A stretch of DNA of 23,880 nucleotides from the NCBI GenBank assembly GCA_050261415.1, contig JBLNDG010000157.1, positions 1 through 23,880 of the forward strand, given 5' to 3'. The notes under the pieces are model-generated. The model searched no databases, was not told the DNA's origin, and was given only the letters and a program-made list of their open reading frames with translations. A program made the translations under genes and the position numbers. The DNA is from JBLNDG01 sp050261415. Its GTDB lineage: Bacteria > Bacillota > Clostridia > Lutisporales > Lutisporaceae. Of this stretch, positions 1 through 7,263 are shown piece by piece. The stretch's first letter is position 1, and the number at the start of each line of letters is the position of its first letter.

Positions 1-113
1 TAATACATTCTCTTTTATTATATGCAGTTTTTAAAAAATGTAAATACTTTTTCGCCATTGCTTTAATTCAAGTAGGTTCTTATAATAATAAAAATTAAAA
101 TTCCTGTCGAAAA

Positions 114-122
114 TGGTATAAT
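114..122 (+). promoter_or_regulatory. Extended -10 promoter element upstream of ybaK-like gene
   Basis: TGG followed by TATAAT (117-122) forms an extended -10 box about 70 bases before the ATG at 195. No convincing -35 hexamer is visible at the right distance, as is common when the TG extension is present. It is the best promoter candidate for the tRNA-editing gene. Confidence 0.45.
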
Positions 123-194
123 AACTATATAAAGCCTTTATTGATATAGAATAACAACTGAAGGCAATAATACAAATGAAGGGAAGTAATTGTT

Positions 195-656
195 ATGAGT
201 CTGGAAAGTGTAAGAAAGTTTTTTGTTGAAAATGGATATACAGACCTTCACATATTGGAGTCTGATCAGAGCACCGCAACCGTTGAGCTTGCTGCAAAAG
301 CCCATGGTGTGGAGCCTGCACTTATCGCAAAGACTATGGCATTCGGATTGAAGGATAGAGAAATACTGATTGTTACAAAGGGTGATGCAAGAATAGACAA
401 TCGTAAGTACAAGGACTGCTTTCATGAGAAGGCCAGCATGTTGAACCATGAAGAAGTGCTGGAGATAACAGGACATCCCGTAGGTGGGGTATGCCCTTTC
501 GGTCTCAAGAAACCTCTGGAGGTTTATCTGGATATTTCAATGAGAGAATTTGAATATGTTTACCCTGCTGCAGGCTCTATAAATTCAGCTGTAAAAATAA
601 CTCCTGCCCGTTTGCAGGAAGTTACGGGAGGTACCTGGGTAGACGTCTGCAAATAA
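195..656 (+). CDS. YbaK/EbsC-family aminoacyl-tRNA deacylase
   Basis: A 153-residue stand-alone editing domain of the YbaK/EbsC/ProX family, cytosolic. Family members hydrolyse mischarged tRNA, classically Cys-tRNA(Pro) or Ala-tRNA(Pro), after release from the synthetase. Visible hallmarks are the IAKTMAF strand near residue 45, carrying the conserved Lys, the KGDARIDNRK segment near 70-80, and the GGVCPFGL loop near 98-105. The length is normal for the family and the protein looks intact. The start at 195 has a GAAGGGAAG ribosome site about nine bases upstream. It converges with the DUF6465 gene, with stop codons only two bases apart. The family is clear; the exact substrate cannot be read from sequence. 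Confidence 0.9.
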   Translation: MSLESVRKFFVENGYTDLHILESDQSTATVELAAKAHGVEPALIAKTMAFGLKDREILIVTKGDARIDNRKYKDCFHEKASMLNHEEVLEITGHPVGGVCPFGLKKPLEVYLDISMREFEYVYPAAGSINSAVKITPARLQEVTGGTWVDVCK

Positions 657-664
657 GTCTACCC
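637..664. terminator. Inverted repeat spanning two convergent stop codons
   Basis: GGGTAGAC (637-644) and GTCTACCC (657-664) are perfect 8-base arms around a 12-base loop that contains the stop codon of the upstream gene. The second arm includes the stop of the convergent gene. Neither side has a good T-run, so this may be a weak bidirectional terminator or an mRNA 3'-end structure. Confidence 0.45.
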
Positions 665-862
665 TTCTATCGGCACCATGCCTGAAAGCGTATCGTTTAC
701 CACGTAGTAGCATGCGTTATCTTCGACCTTGACATAAAGAGATATAGTATCAATTTCTTTAACAGTGTGTCCGTTCTGTCTCCAAACTTCTTTTACCTTT
801 TTCTCCAAATCAGCGGTCAGCACTTCTTTTCCGTGATACTGTACATACGTATTGACCTTCAT
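659..862 (-). CDS. DUF6465-family small protein
   Basis: A 67-residue cytosolic protein with no signal peptide or membrane segment. It matches what I recall of the DUF6465 family of Firmicutes: a VQYHGKEV strand at the start, then a KVKEVWRQNG helix, an ISLYVKVED strand and an ACYYVVND strand. These suggest a compact alpha/beta fold. The function is unknown. The start at 862 has a GGGGGTG ribosome site. The gene is monocistronic with its own promoter and a palindrome near the predicted transcription start. The family assignment is from memory of motif order, not from a search. Confidence 0.75.
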   Translation of the reverse strand: MKVNTYVQYHGKEVLTADLEKKVKEVWRQNGHTVKEIDTISLYVKVEDNACYYVVNDTLSGMVPIEG

Positions 863-887
863 AATTTCACCCCCTTATTTTTCCACA

Positions 888-912
888 ATAGTATATATAA
901 ACCATATACTAT
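888..912. promoter_or_regulatory. Operator-like palindrome at the DUF6465 transcription start
   Basis: ATAGTATAT (888-896) and ATATACTAT (904-912) are perfect 9-base inverted arms separated by 7 bases. They sit just downstream of the -10 box and over the predicted +1, a classic position for a repressor site. The cognate regulator is not evident in the window. Confidence 0.5.
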
Positions 913-916
913 AGAG

Positions 917-945
917 ATTATGCTCTTTGCTATGTATTTTGTCAA
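917..945 (-). promoter_or_regulatory. Sigma-A promoter of the DUF6465 gene
   Basis: On the minus strand TTGACA (945-940), a 17-base spacer and CATAAT (922-917) make a near-consensus vegetative promoter. Transcription would start near 910, about 48 bases before the ATG at 862. Confidence 0.7.
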
Positions 946-964
946 ATGAAATTATCAGTCAAAA

Positions 965-1822
965 TTAATCAAAGGATTTTGAATTCTTTGGCAGGTTCCG
1001 TACTTTTTTCAGGTACTCCGTGACCTTCTCGTCATCTTCTATAGGGTATTTATACCCTAATCCTTCTGCCAGTTCGGTTCCAACTTTTCTCATAAGTCTG
1101 CCGGCTTCAAAAAATGCTTCCCAGATATCCTGATAAGCCGCTCCTGTATAGGTTTTCTTAAAAGACTCCCACAGTTCCCCCGGCAAATACATTTCAAACC
1201 ATTTTCCCGCTTTACCTGTATTTATGCTCCAACCGTTACTCATCCCCACGTACCAGGCTAATACCTTGATAATACAATCTCTTACTACTACATCAAACAT
1301 ATATTTGGCATAACTTAACTGGTTCCGCCAGAGACCTTTTGCAACATTAGTCGAGCACCACCAGAACTCATTCATTGTTTCATCGAATTCTACCTTGCCG
1401 GGCTTTTCAGTATGATAGGAAATATCGCTCGGAGCCTCTATTTCTCCTATCAATTTGTCCTTGTCAAGCAGCAAAAGCTTCAGACTGTCCTTCAAAACTT
1501 CATCAATTAACTCAATAGGGTGAAACGTCAGGTCAATTCTGACTCCATCACTAAACAGCATCAGAAAAATATATGCCGCAAACCCATCTACGTCAAGGTC
1601 GTTCTGCTGCATTATGATCAAATCTCCAAAGTACTTTATCCAGCTCTGGTCATTTAGAAAGTGTCCCGGGTCTTTTACCCCAAACACCACATCATAATCG
1701 CAGAAAATATCCTTGGGTGCATTACTATTCACACGGGAGCCGTTAAGAATTACAACCCTGACATTTTCGTTATTTCCGGCAAAGTCCAGTAGTTGGTCAA
1801 GCACCTCTTGCTCATTCCGCAT
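965..1822 (-). CDS. Aminoglycoside 6-adenylyltransferase-like protein (ANT(6)/AadE family)
   Basis: A 285-residue cytosolic nucleotidyltransferase. Members transfer AMP from ATP to the 6-hydroxyl of streptomycin-type aminoglycosides. The N-terminal domain carries the GSR motif (LNGSRVN), the first metal-binding acidic pair in CDYDVVF and the third Asp in RIDLTF. The C-terminal helical part has the family signatures EFWWCSTNVAKGLWR and the terminal RNLPK. The length matches AadE. I chose the start at 1822 rather than the ATG at 1840 because AGGAGGT lies six bases upstream of 1822. It follows the GNAT gene by 47 bases, probably in one transcript. Chromosomal clostridial homologues are common, so actual resistance is an inference. 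Confidence 0.88.
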   Translation of the reverse strand: MRNEQEVLDQLLDFAGNNENVRVVILNGSRVNSNAPKDIFCDYDVVFGVKDPGHFLNDQSWIKYFGDLIIMQQNDLDVDGFAAYIFLMLFSDGVRIDLTFHPIELIDEVLKDSLKLLLLDKDKLIGEIEAPSDISYHTEKPGKVEFDETMNEFWWCSTNVAKGLWRNQLSYAKYMFDVVVRDCIIKVLAWYVGMSNGWSINTGKAGKWFEMYLPGELWESFKKTYTGAAYQDIWEAFFEAGRLMRKVGTELAEGLGYKYPIEDDEKVTEYLKKVRNLPKNSKSFD

Positions 1823-1869
1823 ATTGACACCTCCTATCAAGCAGCAATGACTAAGCCTTTATCTTTCAT

Positions 1870-2370
1870 TCAAACCCTTGATAAGCTGTTCCACTCAGCC
1901 CAGCTTGTTTCCCTTCCTGGATATGCAGCTCTTTGGAAAAGCCACCTGTTTTTAACCCACTCCTGCACTACATGATATAGATATTCTTCCAGTCCATTTT
2001 GAAGCTCACTTTGTCTTGCCCACAAATATACTGCTGCATCGTATTCTTCTACGTGGCTTGGGTTTATATAAACACAGCCCAGACAAGTGCCCTCATCCAG
2101 AGATACAACAGTATAAGCAAAGGCTTTTCTTGTCAGGAACTCTCTTTGATGCCTTTCCAGGTCCCTCAAATCCTCCTCGATAGTCATGTTATCTTCAGGC
2201 CAGGTATCCTTATCTTCCGGATTTAATAAGCTTCTTAAGTGCTCCCTGCTTGTCATTACAGCTTCATAATCCTTCACCACATCACCTATAGTCAGCATTC
2301 TTAAACGCAGCCTTTCCGTTTCAAGAATCTCAGGAACAACAAAATCATCAGGTACGAAATTCTTACTCAT
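1870..2370 (-). CDS. GNAT-family N-acetyltransferase-like protein
   Basis: A 166-residue protein that resembles the GNAT acyl-CoA-dependent acetyltransferases. ETERLRLRML near residues 18-27 is the typical first strand of RimJ/RimL-like members. TVVSLDEGTCLGCVYINP is the central beta4 region, followed by AAVYLW and a helix ending in a tryptophan-rich tail. The canonical Q/RxxGxG/A acetyl-CoA loop is not obvious: RQSELQNGLEE occupies its place, so substrate and activity are uncertain. The start at 2370 has GAGGTG upstream. It is the first gene of a two-gene unit with the ANT(6)-like gene, which hints at a shared role in modifying small molecules. Confidence 0.72.
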   Translation of the reverse strand: MSKNFVPDDFVVPEILETERLRLRMLTIGDVVKDYEAVMTSREHLRSLLNPEDKDTWPEDNMTIEEDLRDLERHQREFLTRKAFAYTVVSLDEGTCLGCVYINPSHVEEYDAAVYLWARQSELQNGLEEYLYHVVQEWVKNRWLFQRAAYPGRETSWAEWNSLSRV

Positions 2371-2446
2371 ATCTGCACCTCACTTTTACTACAACCGTTA
2401 TATGCAAAAGTATGTTTTTATGCCCATCAATGCCCTATAAATCATA

Positions 2447-2492
2447 CAAAAAATACCTATTGTGGTAACTATATCACAATAGGTATTTTTAT
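2447..2492. terminator. Strong bidirectional intrinsic terminator
   Basis: AATACCTATTGTG (2452-2464) pairs perfectly over 13 bases with 2475-2487. An A-run lies on the left (2447-2453) and a T-run on the right (2486-2490), so it can terminate transcription on both strands. Its position below the LysM gene stop fits minus-strand termination. Confidence 0.8.
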
Positions 2493-2524
2493 TTCAATCC
2501 TTATTTATATCTTATTAACGCTTA

Positions 2525-3625
2525 TTAATTTATGCCTGCCGCAATCTTTACGTTTGCCTGGTGAGTCGGGTCTATCTGTCCGTCAACATGCCTTGTGCTG
2601 TTAAGAAAATGTATGTCAAAATGCCCGTCCATCCCGTTGTTTTTAATCCAGTCAAAGTTTGTGCCCGGTCCGTAATTGTCGCTTCTCCAGCTTGTCCACA
2701 CACCGGCTGCTGCAGCATCATTACCTGCATGGGGCATGCCGCTCATACTCGCAGCTATCGTCCTGCCATTGATTTTTATCAGAACGGGGCGGGCTGTCCA
2801 GCTAAAGCTCCCACTCCAGATTTCCTTCATTTTATTTGTATCATCAAGAGTTAAGGTTTCAGTGTCAGAGTGGTTGGCACCGGTGGTACGTCTTGCATAA
2901 AATGATTTTCCCGTTTTAAAGTCTACAACTTCAAAATTAGCTCCGACCGGTACTACATATTGCGCCTCTGTCCACCAATCCAGAGCTTCTCCGTATTGGG
3001 GTCCCGGTGTACTTTTCACAGGTACGTTGTGTACAGGTATCTTTAAAACCTGGCCAATGGTTAGTGATGAGGTTTCAGTCAAGTTATTTGCTTTCAGCAG
3101 CTCAGACAGAGGTATACCGAATTTGATGGCAAGATTCCAGAGTATATCCCCTTTCTGCACAGTATAGGATTTGTAGGTTATATATGGTCCGCTGCTTGTT
3201 GTCGGCTGCGGTGCAGTGGTAGTTGTTCCGGTGCTTGGTGCCGGAATTTTGATTTGCTGGCCTATATAAAGATAGGAATTTGCATTGGCACCATTCAAAG
3301 CCAAAAGCTGATTTATATCCACACCGAACTTCTGGCTGACAATCCAGTAAGTATCGCCTTTTTGCACAGTGTATGTAGTGGGCTGAGTTGTCTGGGTTGC
3401 AGTTGGTACTACTATACTTTGCCCAACGTATAGTATGGTGTTCTGGGTTGCGTTATTTGCAGCCATCAGGGTAAGTATCGGCACCCCAAGCTTCTGGCTT
3501 ATAATCCAATAGGTATCACCTGCTTGAACTGTGTAGGTTGAACTTAGAGCAGATACCCCCATAGTGCTTCCTGCAAGAATAGTGGTACATAATACACCGG
3601 ATATAAAAAACTTTCTTAGATTCAT
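2525..3625 (-). CDS. Secreted triple-LysM protein with conserved C-terminal domain
   Basis: A 366-residue exported protein. A signal peptide covers about residues 1-26 (NLRKFF, a hydrophobic core, then VSA before the likely cleavage site). Three LysM modules follow at about 30-74, 83-129 and 152-197, each starting YTVQxGD and ending in an IGQxxxIP-type motif. They bind N-acetylglucosamine polymers such as peptidoglycan. A Thr/Pro-rich linker separates modules 2 and 3. The last 160 residues form a separate domain with no hydrolase signature I recognise, but with a histidine-rich GHFDIHF...RH cluster. The start at 3625 has an AAGGAGGGG ribosome site. A wall-associated or spore-coat role is plausible; catalytic activity is not shown. 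Confidence 0.87.
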   Translation of the reverse strand: MNLRKFFISGVLCTTILAGSTMGVSALSSTYTVQAGDTYWIISQKLGVPILTLMAANNATQNTILYVGQSIVVPTATQTTQPTTYTVQKGDTYWIVSQKFGVDINQLLALNGANANSYLYIGQQIKIPAPSTGTTTTAPQPTTSSGPYITYKSYTVQKGDILWNLAIKFGIPLSELLKANNLTETSSLTIGQVLKIPVHNVPVKSTPGPQYGEALDWWTEAQYVVPVGANFEVVDFKTGKSFYARRTTGANHSDTETLTLDDTNKMKEIWSGSFSWTARPVLIKINGRTIAASMSGMPHAGNDAAAAGVWTSWRSDNYGPGTNFDWIKNNGMDGHFDIHFLNSTRHVDGQIDPTHQANVKIAAGIN

Positions 3626-3800
3626 AATATCCCCTCCTTGTAAAAATGCTTATCAGATTGCATTAAATCGCCAGGTTTGCATAATGTTATTTCGGCAAAT
3701 AATTGAAAACTCATTTATGTAAATAATAGAAATAGTTGTACGTATTAGCAAAGAAGGTTTAATATAAAAATAAAATACATAGTTGACTGGGAGGGATAGT

Positions 3801-4049
3801 TTGTTTAAAGTAAAGATATTAAACCATGAGGTCATTGAAGAAATACCAGTAAAGAAAGGCATAATTTCCGAAAAGGATATAATCGGTGAAATAGGTGATG
3901 TAATTGCCGGGAAAGTCAAAGGCAGAACAAGTGCTGACGATATTACCATATTTGATACCACCGGTATTGCGCTGCAGGATCTGATGACTGCTAAACTGGC
4001 TTTGGACATTGCCGAAAAGAAAGACTTGGGCACAGAAGTGGATTTATAG
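3801..4049 (+). pseudogene. C-terminal fragment of an ornithine cyclodeaminase/mu-crystallin-family protein
   Basis: An 82-codon ORF matching only the C-terminal end of the ornithine cyclodeaminase/alanine dehydrogenase fold: IISEKDIIGEIGDVIAGK, then KGRTSADDITIFDTTGIALQDL. The dinucleotide-binding domain and substrate residues that should precede it are absent. The upstream DNA is AT-rich, and a TAG stop lies in frame directly before a TTG at 3783. I prefer the TTG start at 3801 because GGAGGG lies just upstream. The ORF ends 20 bases before the aminotransferase gene and would be co-transcribed with it. It is either a deletion remnant or a small protein kept for another reason. Enzyme activity is very unlikely. 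Confidence 0.7.
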
Positions 4050-4069
4050 GAATTAAGGGGGATAATAAA

Positions 4070-5191
4070 ATGAAAATTAAAGATTTTGGCGTTGAAATCT
4101 GGATGAACCGGTATGAGAACAATTGTACCTACAATCTGGCAGAAACCTGCGTGGAATCATTGACTGTGGAAGAGCTTATAAACCTTGCCGGAAATAAGCA
4201 GGCTATAGTTGACGAAATACTGAAAATGAAGCTTACCTATGGGGCGATTGAAGGCTCCGACCGTCTGAGAACCGGAATTTCAAAGTTATATGATAAGATT
4301 TTTGTTGAAAATATAACTATTACCCACGGTGCAATCGGTGCCAATTCATTGGCCATTGAAACTCTGGTAGAGGCCGGCGATAGAGTAATATCAGTCCTCC
4401 CTACTTACCAGCAGCATTACTCAATACCTGAAGCCTTGGGGGCAGACGTTAAAATACTTAAGTTAAGTCCGGAGAACAATTTTCTTCCGGACCTTGATGA
4501 GCTCAAATCTCATATAAACCATAAGACAAAGCTGATATGCATCAACAATCCGAATAACCCGACCGGTGCTTTAATGGATGAGGATTTTCTGGGGGAAATA
4601 GTCGACATTGCAAGGGAATGCGGGGCATATATATTGTCGGATGAGGTTTACAGAGGCCTTAACCATGAAGGAGACTCCTTTACCGCGTCAGTAGCTGATT
4701 TGTACGAAAAAGGAATCAGTACAGGCAGCATGTCCAAGACATTTTCCCTGGCGGGTCTGAGAATAGGCTGGATTGCAGGGCCAAGGAAATTTATTGAAAA
4801 TGTAAGCAGACATAGGGATTATAATACTATAAGCTGCGGAATGGTTGACGATAGGCTTGCAGTGGCTGCACTGGAAAGCAAGGAAGCAATAATCAGAAGG
4901 AATCTCGGTATTGTGAGGAACAACATCGGTATCCTGGATAAATGGATTGCCAAAGAGCCTTCATTCACATATGTTAAGCCAAAAGCCGGAACGACCGCTT
5001 TCCTAAAGCTGAACTTCGACATGACATCTGAGGAGTTCTGTATAAAGCTTCTGGAGGAAAAGGGTGTTATGCTTGTTCCTGGCAAAGCTTTTGATATGGA
5101 AGGCTTCGTAAGGATAGGATATGCCAACAATCCGAAGATAGTTGAAGAAGGGCTGGTTAAAATATCAGAATTTATGAGAACCATAAAGTAG
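4070..5191 (+). CDS. Class I/II PLP-dependent aminotransferase (capreomycidine synthase-like)
   Basis: A 373-residue fold-type I aminotransferase, intact and of usual length. The PLP Schiff-base Lys is K223 in SMSKTFSLAGLRIGW. The ring-binding Asp and Tyr are in SDEVYR (D191, Y194), and NNPNNPTGA (159-167) is the conserved Asn turn. The TYQQHYSIPEALGA segment resembles proteins annotated as VioD/capreomycidine synthase-like, but those names come from arginine-derived antibiotics and do not establish the substrate here. The start at 4070 has an AAGGGGG site. The preceding cyclodeaminase fragment suggests an ancestral operon for ornithine/arginine-type amino acid metabolism. It ends at a strong terminator. 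Confidence 0.85.
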   Translation: MKIKDFGVEIWMNRYENNCTYNLAETCVESLTVEELINLAGNKQAIVDEILKMKLTYGAIEGSDRLRTGISKLYDKIFVENITITHGAIGANSLAIETLVEAGDRVISVLPTYQQHYSIPEALGADVKILKLSPENNFLPDLDELKSHINHKTKLICINNPNNPTGALMDEDFLGEIVDIARECGAYILSDEVYRGLNHEGDSFTASVADLYEKGISTGSMSKTFSLAGLRIGWIAGPRKFIENVSRHRDYNTISCGMVDDRLAVAALESKEAIIRRNLGIVRNNIGILDKWIAKEPSFTYVKPKAGTTAFLKLNFDMTSEEFCIKLLEEKGVMLVPGKAFDMEGFVRIGYANNPKIVEEGLVKISEFMRTIK

Positions 5192-5213
5192 CTGCCTTGC
5201 AGCATGCATAAAG

Positions 5214-5247
5214 GAAGATAGGCATCAGGCCTATCTTCTTATTTTTT
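5214..5247 (+). terminator. Intrinsic terminator after the aminotransferase
   Basis: GAAGATAGGC (5214-5223) pairs perfectly with 5229-5238 around a five-base loop and is followed by a T-rich tract (TTATTTTTT). It ends the plus-strand unit and lies against the stop of the convergent DUF6179 gene. Confidence 0.85.
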
Positions 5248-6544
5248 ATCTTTTCCTCATGAGCTCAGCATATTTTTCCTGCCATTCCGTTTCTGCATCA
5301 TCAAGCACCATTCTGCCCAGGATAGACAGTTCCATGTCGCTCAAGGCATCAAATACAACAGTGTATTCATTTCCAAACAAGCAGTCTGCATTTAGAATAT
5401 CCATAAAATCAGTTATTGAATGGACGTTTGTTTTAATAATTTTTGCTTTATCCTTGGCATTACTGCATTCTTTTATTCTGCGGACTATATTCCGGAAGCT
5501 GCTGTCGCTCATTCTGTTTTCTTTATCAAGGATTATATCGGGAGCGCCGGTATCCCGTCCATTATCTACCATTACTACATTCAGGAGGCTGTCATTTTCT
5601 GCTGCATTTAAGAATCTCGGCATAAGAACAGCTTTATACCGGTGAATATATTCCACCAGTTCCGGCTTCTCAATATTTAATCCATGTATAAGCTCCTCAA
5701 CTGCCGTATCAACCGCATAATCTATTTCATCTGCCCCCATACCGTTTAACCTGTTCTTCAGCATATCAAACTGGAGCTTTGAAACAGTCAGGCTGCCTGC
5801 GCCGTTTCCGGCAAGTATGGAAAAAATCGAATTATTGACCAGTATTTCAAACAGATTGACCGGTGCCTCCCTGTAATCAACCTTGAATGCCCTTCCGTAA
5901 ATAGCAAGTATTCTATTAATGCCCTCCTTATTGAAAAACCTGCAGAACTGTGTCTCTGTTTCCAGCTTTTCAAGGTACTGCCTGATGTAAAATATGCCTT
6001 GCATATTCATGTCATCGAAGATTAATGGATAGTCCAAGGTGCACACTGTCTCATGCGCACCAAACACCACATTATATTTATTGAAAAAGTCGGAAAAGGA
6101 TTCCCTTACCGATGTATTGTAAACCTCAAGAGGTACATCCAGCATGTTTTGTGCTACCTTTTTGTAAAACTCCTTCGTCTCTGCAACACATTCCGTTACA
6201 ATCCCCAAACCCTTTTCATATATTTCCTTAATGCTCGTACTTTTTAAAACGGCTATTGCTGCATCCGCTTCTTTGAAGCTATATAGATAAGCATCCAGGG
6301 AGTAATGAATTGAATTAAGCAGCCCTTCTGCAGTTTCAACCTTTACAGAAGTACTTTCCCCCTTTGTATACCTGATTATCAGCTCTCTTAAAATAAGCAT
6401 TATATGCTCCTGAATACGAAATAATACCGGTTTATCAATAAGCCCTGCCCGGAAACCCTCTTTCAGGAGGGAAACAGTATATTGATACGGATTTAAGTTT
6501 TCTTCTCTGATAGACCCCTTACTGCTTATGACCTCAAGCTTCAC
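5246..6544 (-). CDS. DUF6179-family protein
   Basis: A 432-residue soluble, mostly helical protein with no signal peptide, membrane segment or catalytic motif that I can identify. Composition and layout match the clostridial DUF6179 family, which I recall next to DUF6323 in other genomes. The ribosome-coupled GTG start at 6544 shares one base with the TAG stop of the upstream gene (TAGTG), so translation is very likely coupled and the two proteins made in fixed proportion. That argues for a complex or a shared pathway. The function is unknown. The C-terminal region reads EYTVVFDALSDMELSILG, a short hydrophobic strand-helix unit. The family call is from memory. Confidence 0.75.
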   Translation of the reverse strand: MKLEVISSKGSIREENLNPYQYTVSLLKEGFRAGLIDKPVLFRIQEHIMLILRELIIRYTKGESTSVKVETAEGLLNSIHYSLDAYLYSFKEADAAIAVLKSTSIKEIYEKGLGIVTECVAETKEFYKKVAQNMLDVPLEVYNTSVRESFSDFFNKYNVVFGAHETVCTLDYPLIFDDMNMQGIFYIRQYLEKLETETQFCRFFNKEGINRILAIYGRAFKVDYREAPVNLFEILVNNSIFSILAGNGAGSLTVSKLQFDMLKNRLNGMGADEIDYAVDTAVEELIHGLNIEKPELVEYIHRYKAVLMPRFLNAAENDSLLNVVMVDNGRDTGAPDIILDKENRMSDSSFRNIVRRIKECSNAKDKAKIIKTNVHSITDFMDILNADCLFGNEYTVVFDALSDMELSILGRMVLDDAETEWQEKYAELMRKR

Positions 6545-7017
6545 TAATATCCCTCCCCTTCCATAAACAAATCTGTTAATTGGTTTTTGCGCCTGACAGC
6601 CCTTGCAAAGGCTTCAAGCTCTCTTCCCTGCAAAAGCTCTATGGACCCTTCGCAGTAATTGTCAAAATAGTCCCTGATTATTTCTATCAGCTCATCATCA
6701 GCTATCTTGTCTTCTGTTTCGTTTTTCATATAATAGAATACTTCCTGTAGTTCTTTAAGGGTCGTTGCATAATCTTCCTGATTGATAAAGGGTGAATTGC
6801 AAAAGCTTCTGATAAGCTTTTTGCTTACTTCTATATCCAGCTCAACTCTCCCATAGCTTTGCAGAGTATGGTTTCTTGCCTCAATAATCTCCTTTGCATC
6901 TTCCGTAGTCAGCGTCAATCCGTTTTTTTGGGACTCCTCATTTGTTTGAAGCATTTCGCTTATTTGAACCTCGCTCATAATTAGATTCATTGATCTGAAA
7001 ATACTTGGTAAAGTCAT
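6544..7017 (-). CDS. DUF6323-family protein
   Basis: A 157-residue acidic, helical cytosolic protein. LTTEDAKEIIEARNHTL near 35-51, ICxSP-like FCNSPFINQEDYATTLKELQEVFYYMKNE in the middle and FDNYCEGSIELLQGRELE towards the end match the DUF6323 family as I remember it. The start at 7017 has a GGAGGGGG ribosome site. It is the first gene of a two-gene unit, and its stop overlaps the start of the DUF6179 gene by one base. No enzymatic or DNA-binding motif is visible. I cannot assign a role beyond saying it probably works with the DUF6179 partner. Confidence 0.75.
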   Translation of the reverse strand: MTLPSIFRSMNLIMSEVQISEMLQTNEESQKNGLTLTTEDAKEIIEARNHTLQSYGRVELDIEVSKKLIRSFCNSPFINQEDYATTLKELQEVFYYMKNETEDKIADDELIEIIRDYFDNYCEGSIELLQGRELEAFARAVRRKNQLTDLFMEGEGY

Positions 7018-7071
7018 GTAAGCCCCCTCCTATCAAAGCCTATCTTACTTGAAAATAATTTAAAATATATA

Positions 7072-7100
7072 TTGATATTATTAAGTATTTGTGTTATAAT
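7072..7100 (+). promoter_or_regulatory. Orphan sigma-A promoter on the plus strand
   Basis: TTGATA (7072-7077), a 17-base spacer and TATAAT (7095-7100) with a TG extension form a near-consensus promoter pointing right. No credible plus-strand gene follows; a hairpin lies about 95-130 bases downstream. The rest of the 7018-7263 gap is AT-rich and shows no ORF that I trust. Confidence 0.5.
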
Positions 7101-7197
7101 TAGGTTTTATATGGTACTAATATTATACTCACATAGTATTATTAAGTCAATAACCCTTTTACATTTTACGCTATGTTACATTTTTATATTAATTATA

Positions 7198-7232
7198 AAA
7201 GCACATGGTTTAATTCATAAATCATGTGCTTT
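7198..7232. terminator. Hairpin terminator below the MocR-type gene
   Basis: AAAGCACATG (7198-7207) pairs with CATGTGCTTT (7223-7232) around 15 bases. An A-rich left flank gives a U-rich tail on the minus strand, fitting termination of the regulator gene that stops at 7264. Confidence 0.7.
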
Positions 7233-7263
7233 ATGTTTATGTCATCGATTGTTCTCCAATCCA

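Noticed and set aside
1..194. Riboswitch or T-box before the first gene
   Set aside because: The leader is short and AT-rich, with no conserved T-box or riboswitch core.
138..476. Minus-strand ORF opposite the YbaK-like gene
   Set aside because: Antisense shadow of a clear family match, no ribosome site and low-complexity composition.
3653..4033. 126-codon minus-strand ORF overlapping the cyclodeaminase fragment
   Set aside because: The plus frame matches a known family; the minus frame is hydrophobic filler running into AT-rich intergenic DNA.
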